Source of the DNA: Panopea generosa | Taxonomy: Eukaryota > Mollusca > Bivalvia > Adapedonta > Hiatellidae | Direction: 5' to 3' | Length of the DNA: 64,000 bases | Assembly (NCBI GenBank): GCA_029582155.1 | Contig: CM055895.1 | Span: 6,568,544-6,632,543, forward strand | Shown: positions 50,901-62,900 of the stretch, piece by piece | How the letters are laid out: each line of letters starts with the position of its first letter | How positions within the stretch are numbered: the first letter of the stretch is position 1 | Position numbers and translations under genes: made by a program | Notes under the pieces: generated by a model | Seen by the model: the letters and a program-made list of their open reading frames with translations, nothing else | What the model was told of the DNA's origin: nothing | Databases searched by the model: none

Positions 50901-53900
50901 ATTATAAAGGTTCAGATACAGGTATTATAAAGGTTCAGATACAGGTATCATAAAGGTTCAGACACAGGTATCATAAAGGTTCAGATACAGGTATTATAAA
51001 GGTTCAGATACAGGTGTCATAAAGGTTTAGACACAGGTGTTATAAAGGTTCAGATACAGGTGTTATAAAGGTTCAGATACAGGTGTTATAAAAGTTCAGA
51101 TACAGGTATTATAAAGGTTCAGATACAGGTGTTATAAAGGTTCAGACACAGGTGTTATAAAGGTTCAGATACAGGTGTTATAAAGGTTCAGATACAGGTG
51201 TTATAAAGGTTCAGATACAGGTATTATAAAGGTTCCGATACAGGTATTATAAATATTCAGACACAGGTATTATAAAAGTTCAGACACAGGTATTATAAAG
51301 GTTCAGACACAGGTATTATAAAGGTTCAGACACAGGTATTATAAAGGTACAGACACAGGTATTATAAAAGTTCAGACAAGGTATTATAATGTGTGATGAA
51401 TGAAATTAGGTCTGGGGTATTAATCATTTTAGATTTGTATTCATGTACATGTAGATCTATAATTGTGGAAATCTATCGATATTTTACTGTGTCCCTTTAA
51501 AAAATAAATTTCTTGTGTCAAAATGATAATGAAAACTAAAAAATGTTAATGTCATATGATAAATCTCATGACAGAGTACCTATTTGATATTTGTTTTGTA
51601 GACTCCAATGATGGATATCAAGGTGGAGGAGCTGTGGATCAGGAGAAAGAGGTATGTGAGGATTTTAAAACTGTAAAGTGAGTTGTTTCTGTCCTTTTTC
51701 AACAATGCTAACTATTGAGCTGTGTTTTAGGAAGTAAAGTGGGTGAAAGAAAGGTTGAAACCAACTACTGCATCTCTATAAAGTAATTTACTAACAGTTC
51801 GTACTTGAGCAGTTTCAAATATTGCTTTATGTAACATTACTTCAGATCTATGCTCATAGAAGGGATGAGTATTTGCAAAAAATTTCCACTTTACCTGTAA
51901 ATGCGGTAGCGTATTGTTTGTCTCATATCTCCATGGTCTAGTAGTCTTTTTTTCATCAGAAAAGTGACATTTTCAGAAGTAAATTATAAAATTTTATTTA
52001 TGTATTTATGGCCCGACTAGTTCTTCATTCTGGATGAATTAACCATTGATTAGTGAATGACATACCATATAGTTGGAAAATATACACTATTCTCAGTGTT
52101 TGCCTCTGCTGTTATGCTCATTTTTGTGCTCTCTCTCCTAATGGTTATAACTATAGGCCATCTTTATATATATATTATACATTATTGTTGTAGAGAGAGA
52201 CTGTAATGATCACCCATGTGGAGAGCCCTATTACACTATGGCTACAGGTGGTCAATGATGAGAACACAAAACAAATCTTTAACATAACAGAACAACTTGC
52301 CGCACTGTGTCCCGCAGCTAATCCTGTAACTGGGATGCCAGACCAAACAAAGGTGGGTAGGACTTGTTTATGAACCCTTCATTGGATTTGAATATGTTGA
52401 TCCTAATTTGTCAGCCCAAAAATACATACATGTAGATCTATGTAACTGTCTAATCATTTTGTAGGATTTTTAAGGGAGATTCTGCCACCTGGCTTTAAAA
52501 TTGTGGCATGCACTCAAATTTATGTTTTATTCCATTAAATTAAAATTCTTGTAAACCATTATGTAAATGTATTCAATAGTCTTTATCTTATTTTAATTCT
52601 ACCAGACTTCAGTGATAAAATAGATGATTGTTCTTGAAGAAGATGATATATTGTTTCATATGTACAGCTGTGTAGTGTTTTGAAGAAGATGATATATTGT
52701 TTCATATGTACAGCTGTGTAGTGTTTTGAAGAAGATGATATATTGTTTCATATGTACAGCTGTGTAGTGTTTTGAAGATGATATATTGTTTCATATGTAC
52801 AGCTGTGTAGTGTTTTGAAGAAGATGATATATTGTTTCATATGTACAGCTGTGTAGTGTTTTGAAGAAGATGATATATTGTTTCATATGTACAGCTGTGT
52901 AGTGTTTTGAAGAAGATGATGTATTGTTTCATCTGTACAGATGTTTAGTGTTTTGAACAAGGTGATGTATTGTTTCATATGTACAGATATTTTGTGTTTT
53001 GAAGAAGATGATGTATTGTTTCATATGTACAGCTGTTTAGTGTTTTGAACAAGATGATGTATTGTTTCATATGTACAGATGTTTAGTGTTTTGAAGAAGA
53101 TGATATATTGTTTCATATGTACAGCTGTTTAGTGTTTTGAAGAAGATGATGTATTGTTTCATATGTACAGATGTTTAGTGTTTTGAAGAAGATGATGTAT
53201 TGTTTCATATGTACAGCTGTTTAATGTTTTGAAGAAGATGATGTATTGTTTCATATGTACAGCTGTTTAGTGTTTTGAAGATGATGTATTGTTTCATATG
53301 TACAGATGTTTAGTGTTTTGAAGAAGATGATATATTGTTTCATATGTACAGATGTTTAGTGTTTTGAAGAAGATGATATATTGTTTCATATGTACAGATG
53401 TTTAGTGTTTTGAAGAAGATGATATATTGTTTCATATGTACAGTTGTGTAGTGTTTTGAAGAAGATGATATATTGTTTTGGGGTGTACGTCTATTTAGTT
53501 TTGAGCTCTACTGGCCAAAGGCCAGAAGTGCTTATGCGATGACGCGTTGTCTGTCGTCCGTCGTCCGTCGTCTGTTGTCTGTTAGCAGCACTTTCTCTGA
53601 AACTTCTTGGCCAATTAAACTGAAACTTCACATGCATGTATTTGTTGCATAGGAGACTATACAGAAGATTTTTTTTTTTTCTGATCTGAAATTCAAGATG
53701 GCCGCCATTACTAAAAATAGTCTAAAACTTAAAAAATCTTCTTCTCATGAACGGCCCAACAGATTTTTAAAATGTTTATGTAGTAATGATGACCAACTAT
53801 AGTATTGTTAGATTTGTTCAAATGGTGTCCCTAGGGTTCAATATGACCCCGCCCCAAGGGTTCAATTAGGAGACACATGTCATAATATTTATTTTTATTT

Positions 53901-56900
53901 TTTAAAATGGAAATGATTTTGCCTATATCTTAACAGAAGCATTGTTAGGTGAAGGAGGTTCAGATTTTGTAAAAATGAATAGGTTCCACTGTCTTAAGGG
54001 GTCAGGAGGGGCCCCAAAAGGTCAAAAATTGGGAATTACTAAAATCATTTTCTTAAGAACCGGCATGTCATATTTGCACATATTTTGGCATAAATTATCC
54101 CTATGTGTAGGGGCTAAAATTTATAGAAGCCCTGTAAAGGGACTTAGAATTTTACATAAGGATACTATGGGAAAACAGAAAATTCTCTTTTTCTTTCATC
54201 TCTTTTGAAACCACTAGGCCAATTAAACTGAAACTTCACATGCATGTTTCTGTTGTAGAGGAGACTATACAGAAGATTTTTTTTTTTTCGATCTGAAATT
54301 CAAGATGGCTGCCATTTCTAAAAATAGTCCAAAACTTAAAAAATGTTTATGTAGTAAGGAGGTTCAGATATAGTTGTGTTAGATTTGTTCAAATCTTGTC
54401 CCTTAGGGTTAAAAATGACCCCGCCCCGATATTTCTATTGCATAGGAGAATTTCAAAAAGTGCTATGGCCACTATGAGTCAGTAGAGCATCCTTAGGCCC
54501 TCTTTGGCCTCATGTTTGAATATGTTATATTATATTATTTCAGTTATATGGCTGTCTGTTCACGGAGGACAATATGTGGTATAGGTGCCAGGTGAAACAG
54601 AATCTTGGAACAGATAAAGTAAGTCTCTGATCAGCCTTGCAACATGTAACTCTTTGATCTCTGGCTTCCATATATTTAAGACCGTCAAATTGTACTTGTA
54701 ACTTGTATGAATAATTGAAATGTGTGTGTTATATGTCTTTGATATGATATATGGGCAGCAGTAAACGCAAAGCGGGGTGGTAGTATAGTGATCAATGCAG
54801 TGTTGGTCGCTCATACAAGAGGTTGCAGGATCGATCCTCAGCTCAACCCAATGTCTCTCAAAAAATGATGCTCAGTGCAGCTACTAGTTCTACCCAGGAA
54901 GCTTTAAGCTTTCTTTGCAATCAAGCTAAACTAATTAGTATAAACTAAACAAGTGTAAAGCTTTTATGATACGAAATTGCTGAAAGAAACTCCTTAACAA
55001 TTTTTCTATTTGTGTATATTCTCCTTTAATATAATAATTTCTTTTATGTATTAACATTGAATAAACCCAGGCTCAACATGTTGACCTAAAAAGTTCACTG
55101 TATTGGTTCAACCGATGATAAGGATTGCGAGCAATTCACAAAAGTTCTGAGCTTACTTAAATTCAAGCTAAAATAAACTGGTACAAATTAAAAGCACCAC
55201 GGTGAAGTTTAGTGGTAGAGTGTCCACTCGCATGCGGAAGGCTATGGGTACTAGAAGCTTCCTTGCTTGGTGCTCAGCATTTAGAGAATACATGTAGTTC
55301 TAGGTCTAGTAGGCACAGTGTTGGTATAATGTGACTCGATGGGGTATAATACCATGTGTTGGTGGCATGATACCCCAGTGTGGAATGCTGTCTCGAGTAG
55401 ACACGGTAGCAATGAAAAGTTGTTGAAAGTGGCGCAAAACACCATACAACAGCAACAAATTCAAAGCACTTATAATGTTATCCTGTAATTCCTAGATCAT
55501 TAGGAAATAACTGTGATGTGAAATGTATGTAAATATTAACATAAAGGTAATATTTGACTCGTGTTTTATTACTAGTTTAAGATACAGTACATAGACTATG
55601 GCAATACTGAAGAGGTCACCCTAAGTAGCCTTGTTGAGATTCCTGCAAGTGTCAGCAGTATAAAGGGTCTGGCTCTCAAAATTGTCCTTCACAACACACG
55701 GGCTAAAGACCTATCAGATAAACACGTGAGTAATGGAAATAAAACACTTGGAGCATTGCATAGCCACCAATATATATATATAAGACTTGGATATCACTTT
55801 TACCTTATGTCTTGTTACAATCTTTATGTTTGGAATATACTTCCGAGAAACTACTTTCAGTATTAAATTGATACATTACAACAATGTTACTTCTGTGATT
55901 TTGTTTATGCTTAAAAAATGATGACCTTTAGTATTTCTGAAAAAATTATATAAAATGGATTCCAATATAAACTTGTATAGCTTTCCCATGCTGCAATATA
56001 TATAAAATTATATGAAAACTACTTCTTCAAAAGATGTCATTTATAGGGAGAATATCAGGTTGCTAATCTGTTTTGTTTTTAAGATGCGTGAAATTATAAA
56101 AGGAAAAACATTCTCAGATCGATTTGCACTTTGCAGTTTGAGCAGTTTCTTAACTGTAAAACTGTCATAGGGGGCATGCCGATTTTCCATCATTGTATCT
56201 AAACCTTTTTGGCCTTTTTACTACACAATCCTGATGCTATTCATATAATATATGGGTATAATTATTAACTGTGAATAAATACAATGTATATGTGCGCATG
56301 CATTCTAATATTTTTTCAACAGTTCTATCTCTTTCAAATTTGACAATTTTTGAAGGTGAACCTGAATGCAGTTTGTGTGTTCATTAGTGCACAGTGGATA
56401 TCTTTATCTTGCCTAGAACCACAGATTTACTTTAACAGATTTTTTTCTGCCAATAGGTAGAATTATTCAGCTGCGAAAATAACCTATTGTTCCCTATTAC
56501 ATTGACTTATTAATCTATTTTGTTTGTTTTAAACAGTCAGTTTACTATACCCCATCAGTCGGATGGTATTGCTACTGATAAGGATGAGGGTAGGGGCATT
56601 CATTCCCATCAGTGATATTTTAGTCTTGTTATTGTAGGGTATACAATTTCTGAAGGCATTGACAGATAACCAAATGGCTCAACTGCTTCGGACGAAAATG
56701 CTGGCAGATGGCACTGGTCATTATGGTCAAGTTTTCATTGGTGGTCAGTCTATAGCTGAGGCCATGATACAAGCGGGATACGCTCATTCTCGCCCTAGTC
56801 TGAGTAAAACTGGTCTACCACAGCAACAAGCTAGGACTGGGGCTATACCTGGTCTAATGGATGCTATGGGTCCTCCAGGACCTCAGTTAATGGGATCATC

Positions 56901-59900
56901 TATGTTTTCACTTGACAAGGGCAATGTTCAACACCAGCAACCACAGAGAGAAAGAAACACAATTTCTCCACATGGGCAAGCTCCTGCAAACATGGGATAT
57001 CAGATGCTTGTTAAGTAAGATTAAATTTTGATTTTAAACTCCTATAGCATGGTCAAGACTATATATAGTTCCTCACATTTGATCATACTCTGTTTTTATT
57101 GGTCTATCAATTCTTTAAACAGTAATACTTGAGTTTAACACAAATACTTAGAATGATCTGCAGGTTAGAAGTTTCAAGTTTTCCTTTTTGAAGAGTGAGA
57201 AAGGATTTTGTAGTCCACCTTAAACTAGTGTTAATTTATGTTTTACGACTAATTTATAAGTGTGCACTGTTGACCAAACATGCACAGTAGTTAATCATAA
57301 GATCTCAGACAATTGACATGACGCGACCTGTCAATCAAACCAACCACCCGATAAACTATTGACCAATCAGCGTCCAGATACGACGAGGCTTATCAGCCGA
57401 TGTTGCTATCTGCCATGACCTCCGACAAGCTCCGACAAAGCAGCAATAGTCAATGTTGTTTTGAACGTTAATTTCGCTTCTATTTTTATCGTTTATTTGA
57501 CGATTTAAAATGGTGAAACGATGTCAATGGGGTCTTTGTGACTCCCACAGTAGATATCCTGAAAGAATAGCCGGGGGAGTGAAATTTATTCCATTTCCGA
57601 AACCGAAAACTAAACTGGAAAAATGCTTGAGATGGATAAAAGCGTGCGGGCGTCCTCACGATCAGCTGAATACAAACAAAATTAATGGAAATTACCACGT
57701 TTGTTTGTACAAAGGTACGTTTTAACTTAAAGAATAAAATCGAAGTTTCGTAGCCGCTTTGTCAATCTATTTTAAACACAAAACGTCATATCCTTGGCCG
57801 GGTTTTTACTGTTTTGCACCAATAGCTTTATTCGTTTTATTTTTGTTCAGAGGTCGAATCGCCATATTTGGTATTGGTAAATAACGACTTCTCGATGACA
57901 CTGATTATATATAGGAAGGTTACAAAATAATTCTGAAAGTGCCTTTTGGTCACACAACCGAAACTTAGCATAAAATATAGTGTGCATCAGTGACTTGGTG
58001 AAGCCCGATCGAAATATGAATAATATGCGGCTTCTCATTCTTTCGCTGTGACCGGTACGTTGTCGCATTTACAGTACATTCTGCATCATTTTTTTCCACA
58101 AACACATTCACTGATGCAAAGTAGCTCTCATTTGCATACTTTCTGCCTTGAATTCGTTGCCTAAGAGTTGGAAGATACGGTAAAAAGCTTTCGCCAAAAT
58201 CACTCGGTAAACAATGTAAACTTCTTGAGGTCGCCATTTTGGTTTATGCGTGTCGGAGGTCATCTGGTTGCGTGGTCATGTGACGAGTGGGTGGAGCTAC
58301 TCTGGGAATCGCGTCGTGTCAATTTCTTGAAGTGGCCATACTGGATAATTGATTTCCCAGTTATGTCCCTTGAATTATCAAAATTGCTTTGACCTCATTC
58401 TAATTCAATGGGTCATTTTACATGTATATTCATAAAATATCTGACAATTTTTTTAACAGGTCTAATTTGATGTCATTTTAAATGTGTGACTTTTTGAAAC
58501 ATTCTTCTATGCACCAGGTGAGCAATTAAGGGCCATTGTGGCGTTCTTGTTCATTCCAGCTAGTTAACTATTCCATGTGCCCACCATAAGAACAGGATAT
58601 TTCCATGAAATTATGTTTGTAAAATTTACGAACACGGGTACTGTAACACTTTGTTAAATTGAAGTACAATGTTTTTTTATTAGCCACCAAGACTCTGGAA
58701 AAGAAATAGAACTCCAGTCAGAGTTGACTAAAAAACGTCGCGAGTTGGAGAAAATACGAAATGAGAAGGATGCTGCACTCATGCAAGTGGAGTACATGAG
58801 ATCAAAGGTCAAGGTCAGTGTTTGGTAACCTATATAGTTATATTGGTTTGTCAAAGTGGTTCTACAACAGTAAACCCGGGAATAAAACAGTTTGATGTTC
58901 AAGACCACTCCGTTTTGTTACAAATAACAATGTGTATTTTTGTATGACTTCTGTTTTTAGAATCACCATTTCAAACCATATTTGTTAAAAGTTGGTAATT
59001 TTATTGTTAAATTGTGTTGTCTTTATGAAGTCAATTGTTTGTTCCGAGAAACAGAATGTTTATGGATCAGTTGCACCTAAATATACATACTGACATGACG
59101 GTATCTTCTTACATTTATACCTGGCTTTATTCATAACTTACATAAACGGAGATATTCAGTTTGTCACCTTTACTCAGACTATTGTAATGTAAATGCCATA
59201 AAATATTGTTCACAAATCAATTGGATTCTTTCTAAATCGCCAGTATGGGTCTATGGAAGATTTAATACTTTGAGATATTTGCAAAAAAATAAGAATCGCA
59301 TGGATAACACATGACAAGTGCACATAGAATATGGTGGAGTCAATCTCAAAATGTCACGGTGAAAGCGGAAGTGTTTTTCTTCAAACAGTGTTTTTTTCAC
59401 CATTTCGGGAAGATGACCCTTGGAATTTGGAATTTTAGCGGTATTTTCACTAACATTGTGAAATTTTTTGCATGAAATACATTTGTTCAACTTCATAAAA
59501 ATGTGTACACTTGCTTCTCTGGCCATTTGATTAAAGAATCGATGTCATACTCAATTCAGATTTGGGAAAACTTTATTTATTTTTACAAATAATTATAGCC
59601 AGTTTCAATTTACAATATTGAAGCTTTCATTTGGGAATTTTTACCACTCAATTGGGAAAAAGAGTGACTATTTGCCATTGAATATAATCCAATAACGGCT
59701 ATAAAAATGGTAAAAAAAAAACAATGTAAGATATAACAAAAATACTTAAATGCAATATGAAGTGTGTAAAGTAGTTCTTTCATATTAAATAAGTATCACA
59801 ATATAATGAAAGAAAATGAATAGAAAGATGTTCCTTTTATGACTGGCAATAGAAAACAAAGTTGTTGCAATTTCTGTACTGCAATATTTATATAACGCTG

Positions 59901-62900
59901 TTCCGTTTATATATATGTTCCAGCTCTACAACTCCCACTGACCACTTGATAATCAAGCTGCTATGCTAACACAGAGTAATCTTTTGCTATTTACAAAATA
60001 GGCAAAACGTTTAAACATCCATGATTCTATTGTGTTTATTTGTAAAATTATTTGACATATAAGAACACTTCAATCAATTACATTTGCTGAAATTAAAAAA
60101 GTTGTTTTGTGTCTCTATACCACATGTATGCGCGTATACATAGCAATCCTACTTGAATTAACACATTAGTGTAGAAGGATTTGTGTCAAAGTTTTTTTGA
60201 GAAGATAAACATGAAGGAAACATTCACTTCACATGTACTGGCTTCTTATACATTGCTACTAAGTTATTATATACATATCCACAGTTCTTATATCAATGTT
60301 CTTGTTTTGTTTACAGATATTACAAGATGAGTTTGCAGCATCAACAGTAAAGTTGCAGGAGAACACACTAGCTAAGCGTATAAACACGGTGATGAGCCTC
60401 TCCGGCAAAGTTAGACATCTTAGGTAGGAACATATTGTCCTAACCTTGACTGCCTCGTGCAGATGAATCCCATTTTATTTTAAGCTACATTAAAAAAGTG
60501 TTTTCTTTCAAAAATCATTTTCATAATTGCTAAAAGAGTTTTGCTTAAATCATAAGCTTGTGACACTTTCACGGATGTTTCAAATAATGACTTAGTAATC
60601 TAAATTTTGCTCAGTCTGAGTCACACAGCATTTAATATTCGTGATTGGCATGAAAATATATATGTCTGCATTTATTAGACTTGGGATGAATAGAAAAGTT
60701 GTCAGTTGTTAACATTACGTGTTGTCAATTTTAAAACAGTACCACTAGTGAATAATCGTGATAAATGAAAAAAATCAATTTGATGTGAAGAAGGATTCAG
60801 AGAATCTTTTCTGTTATATTTTACAAAGAATTTCACATTTAATAAAAACTATATACATGTAAATCGCAATCCAAGCAAATATCTACTATTATTCAGGGAC
60901 CAGTTTCCGACCAATTCAAAAGTTTGTCTCTTGGAGAAAGCCATAAAGCTTTGTGGTGACAGTGACCGTGTGGACAACACAAAGTGTACAACTCTGGCCG
61001 AAGTTGGTTCATCCCTTGCCCATTACAAAGCTGCCCAAGTTGAGATCAGCAAGTGTAAAGAACAGGTAACTTGAGACAATAAAATAAATCCATAGAAGAC
61101 AATGACACAGAATATATTGTTACGCCACATGTCACACTACATGTTATGCCACATGTCACACTACAAGTTTCACTAAATGTTACACTACAAATTTCACTAC
61201 ATGTTACACTACAAATTTCACTATATGTTACCCTACAAATTTCACTACATGTTACACTACAAGTTTCACTATATATTACATTACATGTTACACTACATGT
61301 AACACTACAATGTTCACTAAATGTTACACTAGAAATTTCACTACATGTTACACTACAAGTTTCACTACATGTCACACTTCATGTTACACTACATGTAACA
61401 CTACAATGTTCACAAAATGTTACACTAAAAATTTCACTACATGTTACACTACAAGTTTCACTACATGTCACACTACATGTTACACTACATGTAACACTAC
61501 AATGTTCACTAAATGTTATACTACAAATTTCACTACATGTTACACTACATGTTACACTACAATGTTCACTGCATGTTACACTACAAGTAACACTACATGA
61601 AACACTACAGGTTTCACTACATGTAACACTACAAGTTACACTACAAGGTTCACTACATGTAACACTACAAGTTTCACTACATGTTACACTGCAAGTTTCA
61701 CTACAAGATACAAAGTAAAGATAATTTATAAAAAATAAAAATAAGAACACTACTAAAATCTGGTACATTTCAGTCTGAATTACAAGACCTGATCAAGTGT
61801 CGTGATGAAGCAAGGAAGAACCTGCATACAAAACTAAATATGTCACTCGATGAGCTGCGCCATCTCCCTCTGGACGCCAGAACACAGCAAATCAAGGTGA
61901 GCAATGTAGTTGTATTTACACACCTACCAGTATACAGAATCCAATATATATATATTTTTTTTTTTTCGAGGTTCTATTCTTTAAAAAATGTAATTTCACA
62001 CTGCATTCTTATAAAGTTAATATTTTCTTGCCTTTCTTAACCATTATGTTGAATTGTTAACACCACACACATATGCTTGAATTGTACTTTATATGTTTAG
62101 CATATACATGCGTCCAGGATAATATAGTATTTGTTATTAAATACATGGGCGATAATCAATAAAGAATGCATGTGAAAATAAGTATCAATTTTTTAGGATT
62201 TACAAGAGGAGCTTGCGACCACATACCAGGAATACCTAAAGTTTCAGATACACGACTGCCCAAGTATAGAGAACCTGGTATCAAGTTTTAAGTCATGGAA
62301 GGTAAGTTAATATAATAACAGTGTTCAGTAAAACTGAGTGCAAACTGTCTTAGTTGTTAAGTATTACCTCAATGAAATTACTAAATGCAAATCAACTTTA
62401 TTCATGTCAAGGTATATCATATAACAAATAAACTAAATTTCATTAGTTCCCAACTGGTTTCATCACAGGGGTCTATAGGTTTATCTTTTGTGCGTTTGGA
62501 AAGATTACTCAAAGAGTAGCCAAGCTAGATTTTTTGAAACTTTGCATATGGATAGAGGGCAGTAAGGAGATAATGCAGGTCATTTTATTTTTTCAGTCCA
62601 AACAAAAATAGCTACCTGCAAAGCAGTAGGGGACTTATTTACTGCTTGCAGTACTCTAGTGTCTTGTTTATAACATTTAACAGAATAAAATTAAAAAGAT
62701 TGTTTAAACCAAAATACTTTCATGGCCTCAATATTTGCTACTGTACTGGTTGGTAAACATCTGCCAAACCGATTAGCTCAGCTGGTAACGCGTCTGACTA
62801 TCAAACAAGGGGTCGTGAGTTTGAATCCCCACCTGGCAACAGTCTCTGTGATGATTGATATAAGACATTGTGTCTTTAACCGCTGATTAAAGTGGGAAAG

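Larger units (their letters stand above)
57314..58321. mobile_element. Internally deleted ISL2EU-like element
   Basis: 1,008 bp with inverted tips TGACAYGACGCGA and a flanking AT on each side (57,312-57,313; 58,322-58,323). A second inverted block, ATGACCTCCGACA, lies about 100 bp inside on the left (57,414) and about 60 bp inside on the right (near 58,263). It keeps a THAP first exon starting from the left and a frame resembling the first part of a SWIM/YqaJ protein starting from the right, but nothing of the central genes. Relative to the 6-kb element, the gene order is reversed and the tip sequence differs, so it is a separate lineage. Confidence 0.7.

Noticed and set aside
57486..57698. 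Minus-strand 70-codon frame
   Set aside because: It is the antisense shadow of the THAP exon at 57,510-57,714.
61046..61768. Cys-Ser-Val-Thr repeat frames as a cysteine-rich repeat protein
   Set aside because: The 12-bp repeat leaves frames on both strands open by arithmetic, and the region lies between two exons of another gene.
62769..62841. A functional tRNA gene
   Set aside because: A and B boxes are present, but the acceptor stem does not pair well and the sequence continues into a SINE body present in three copies.
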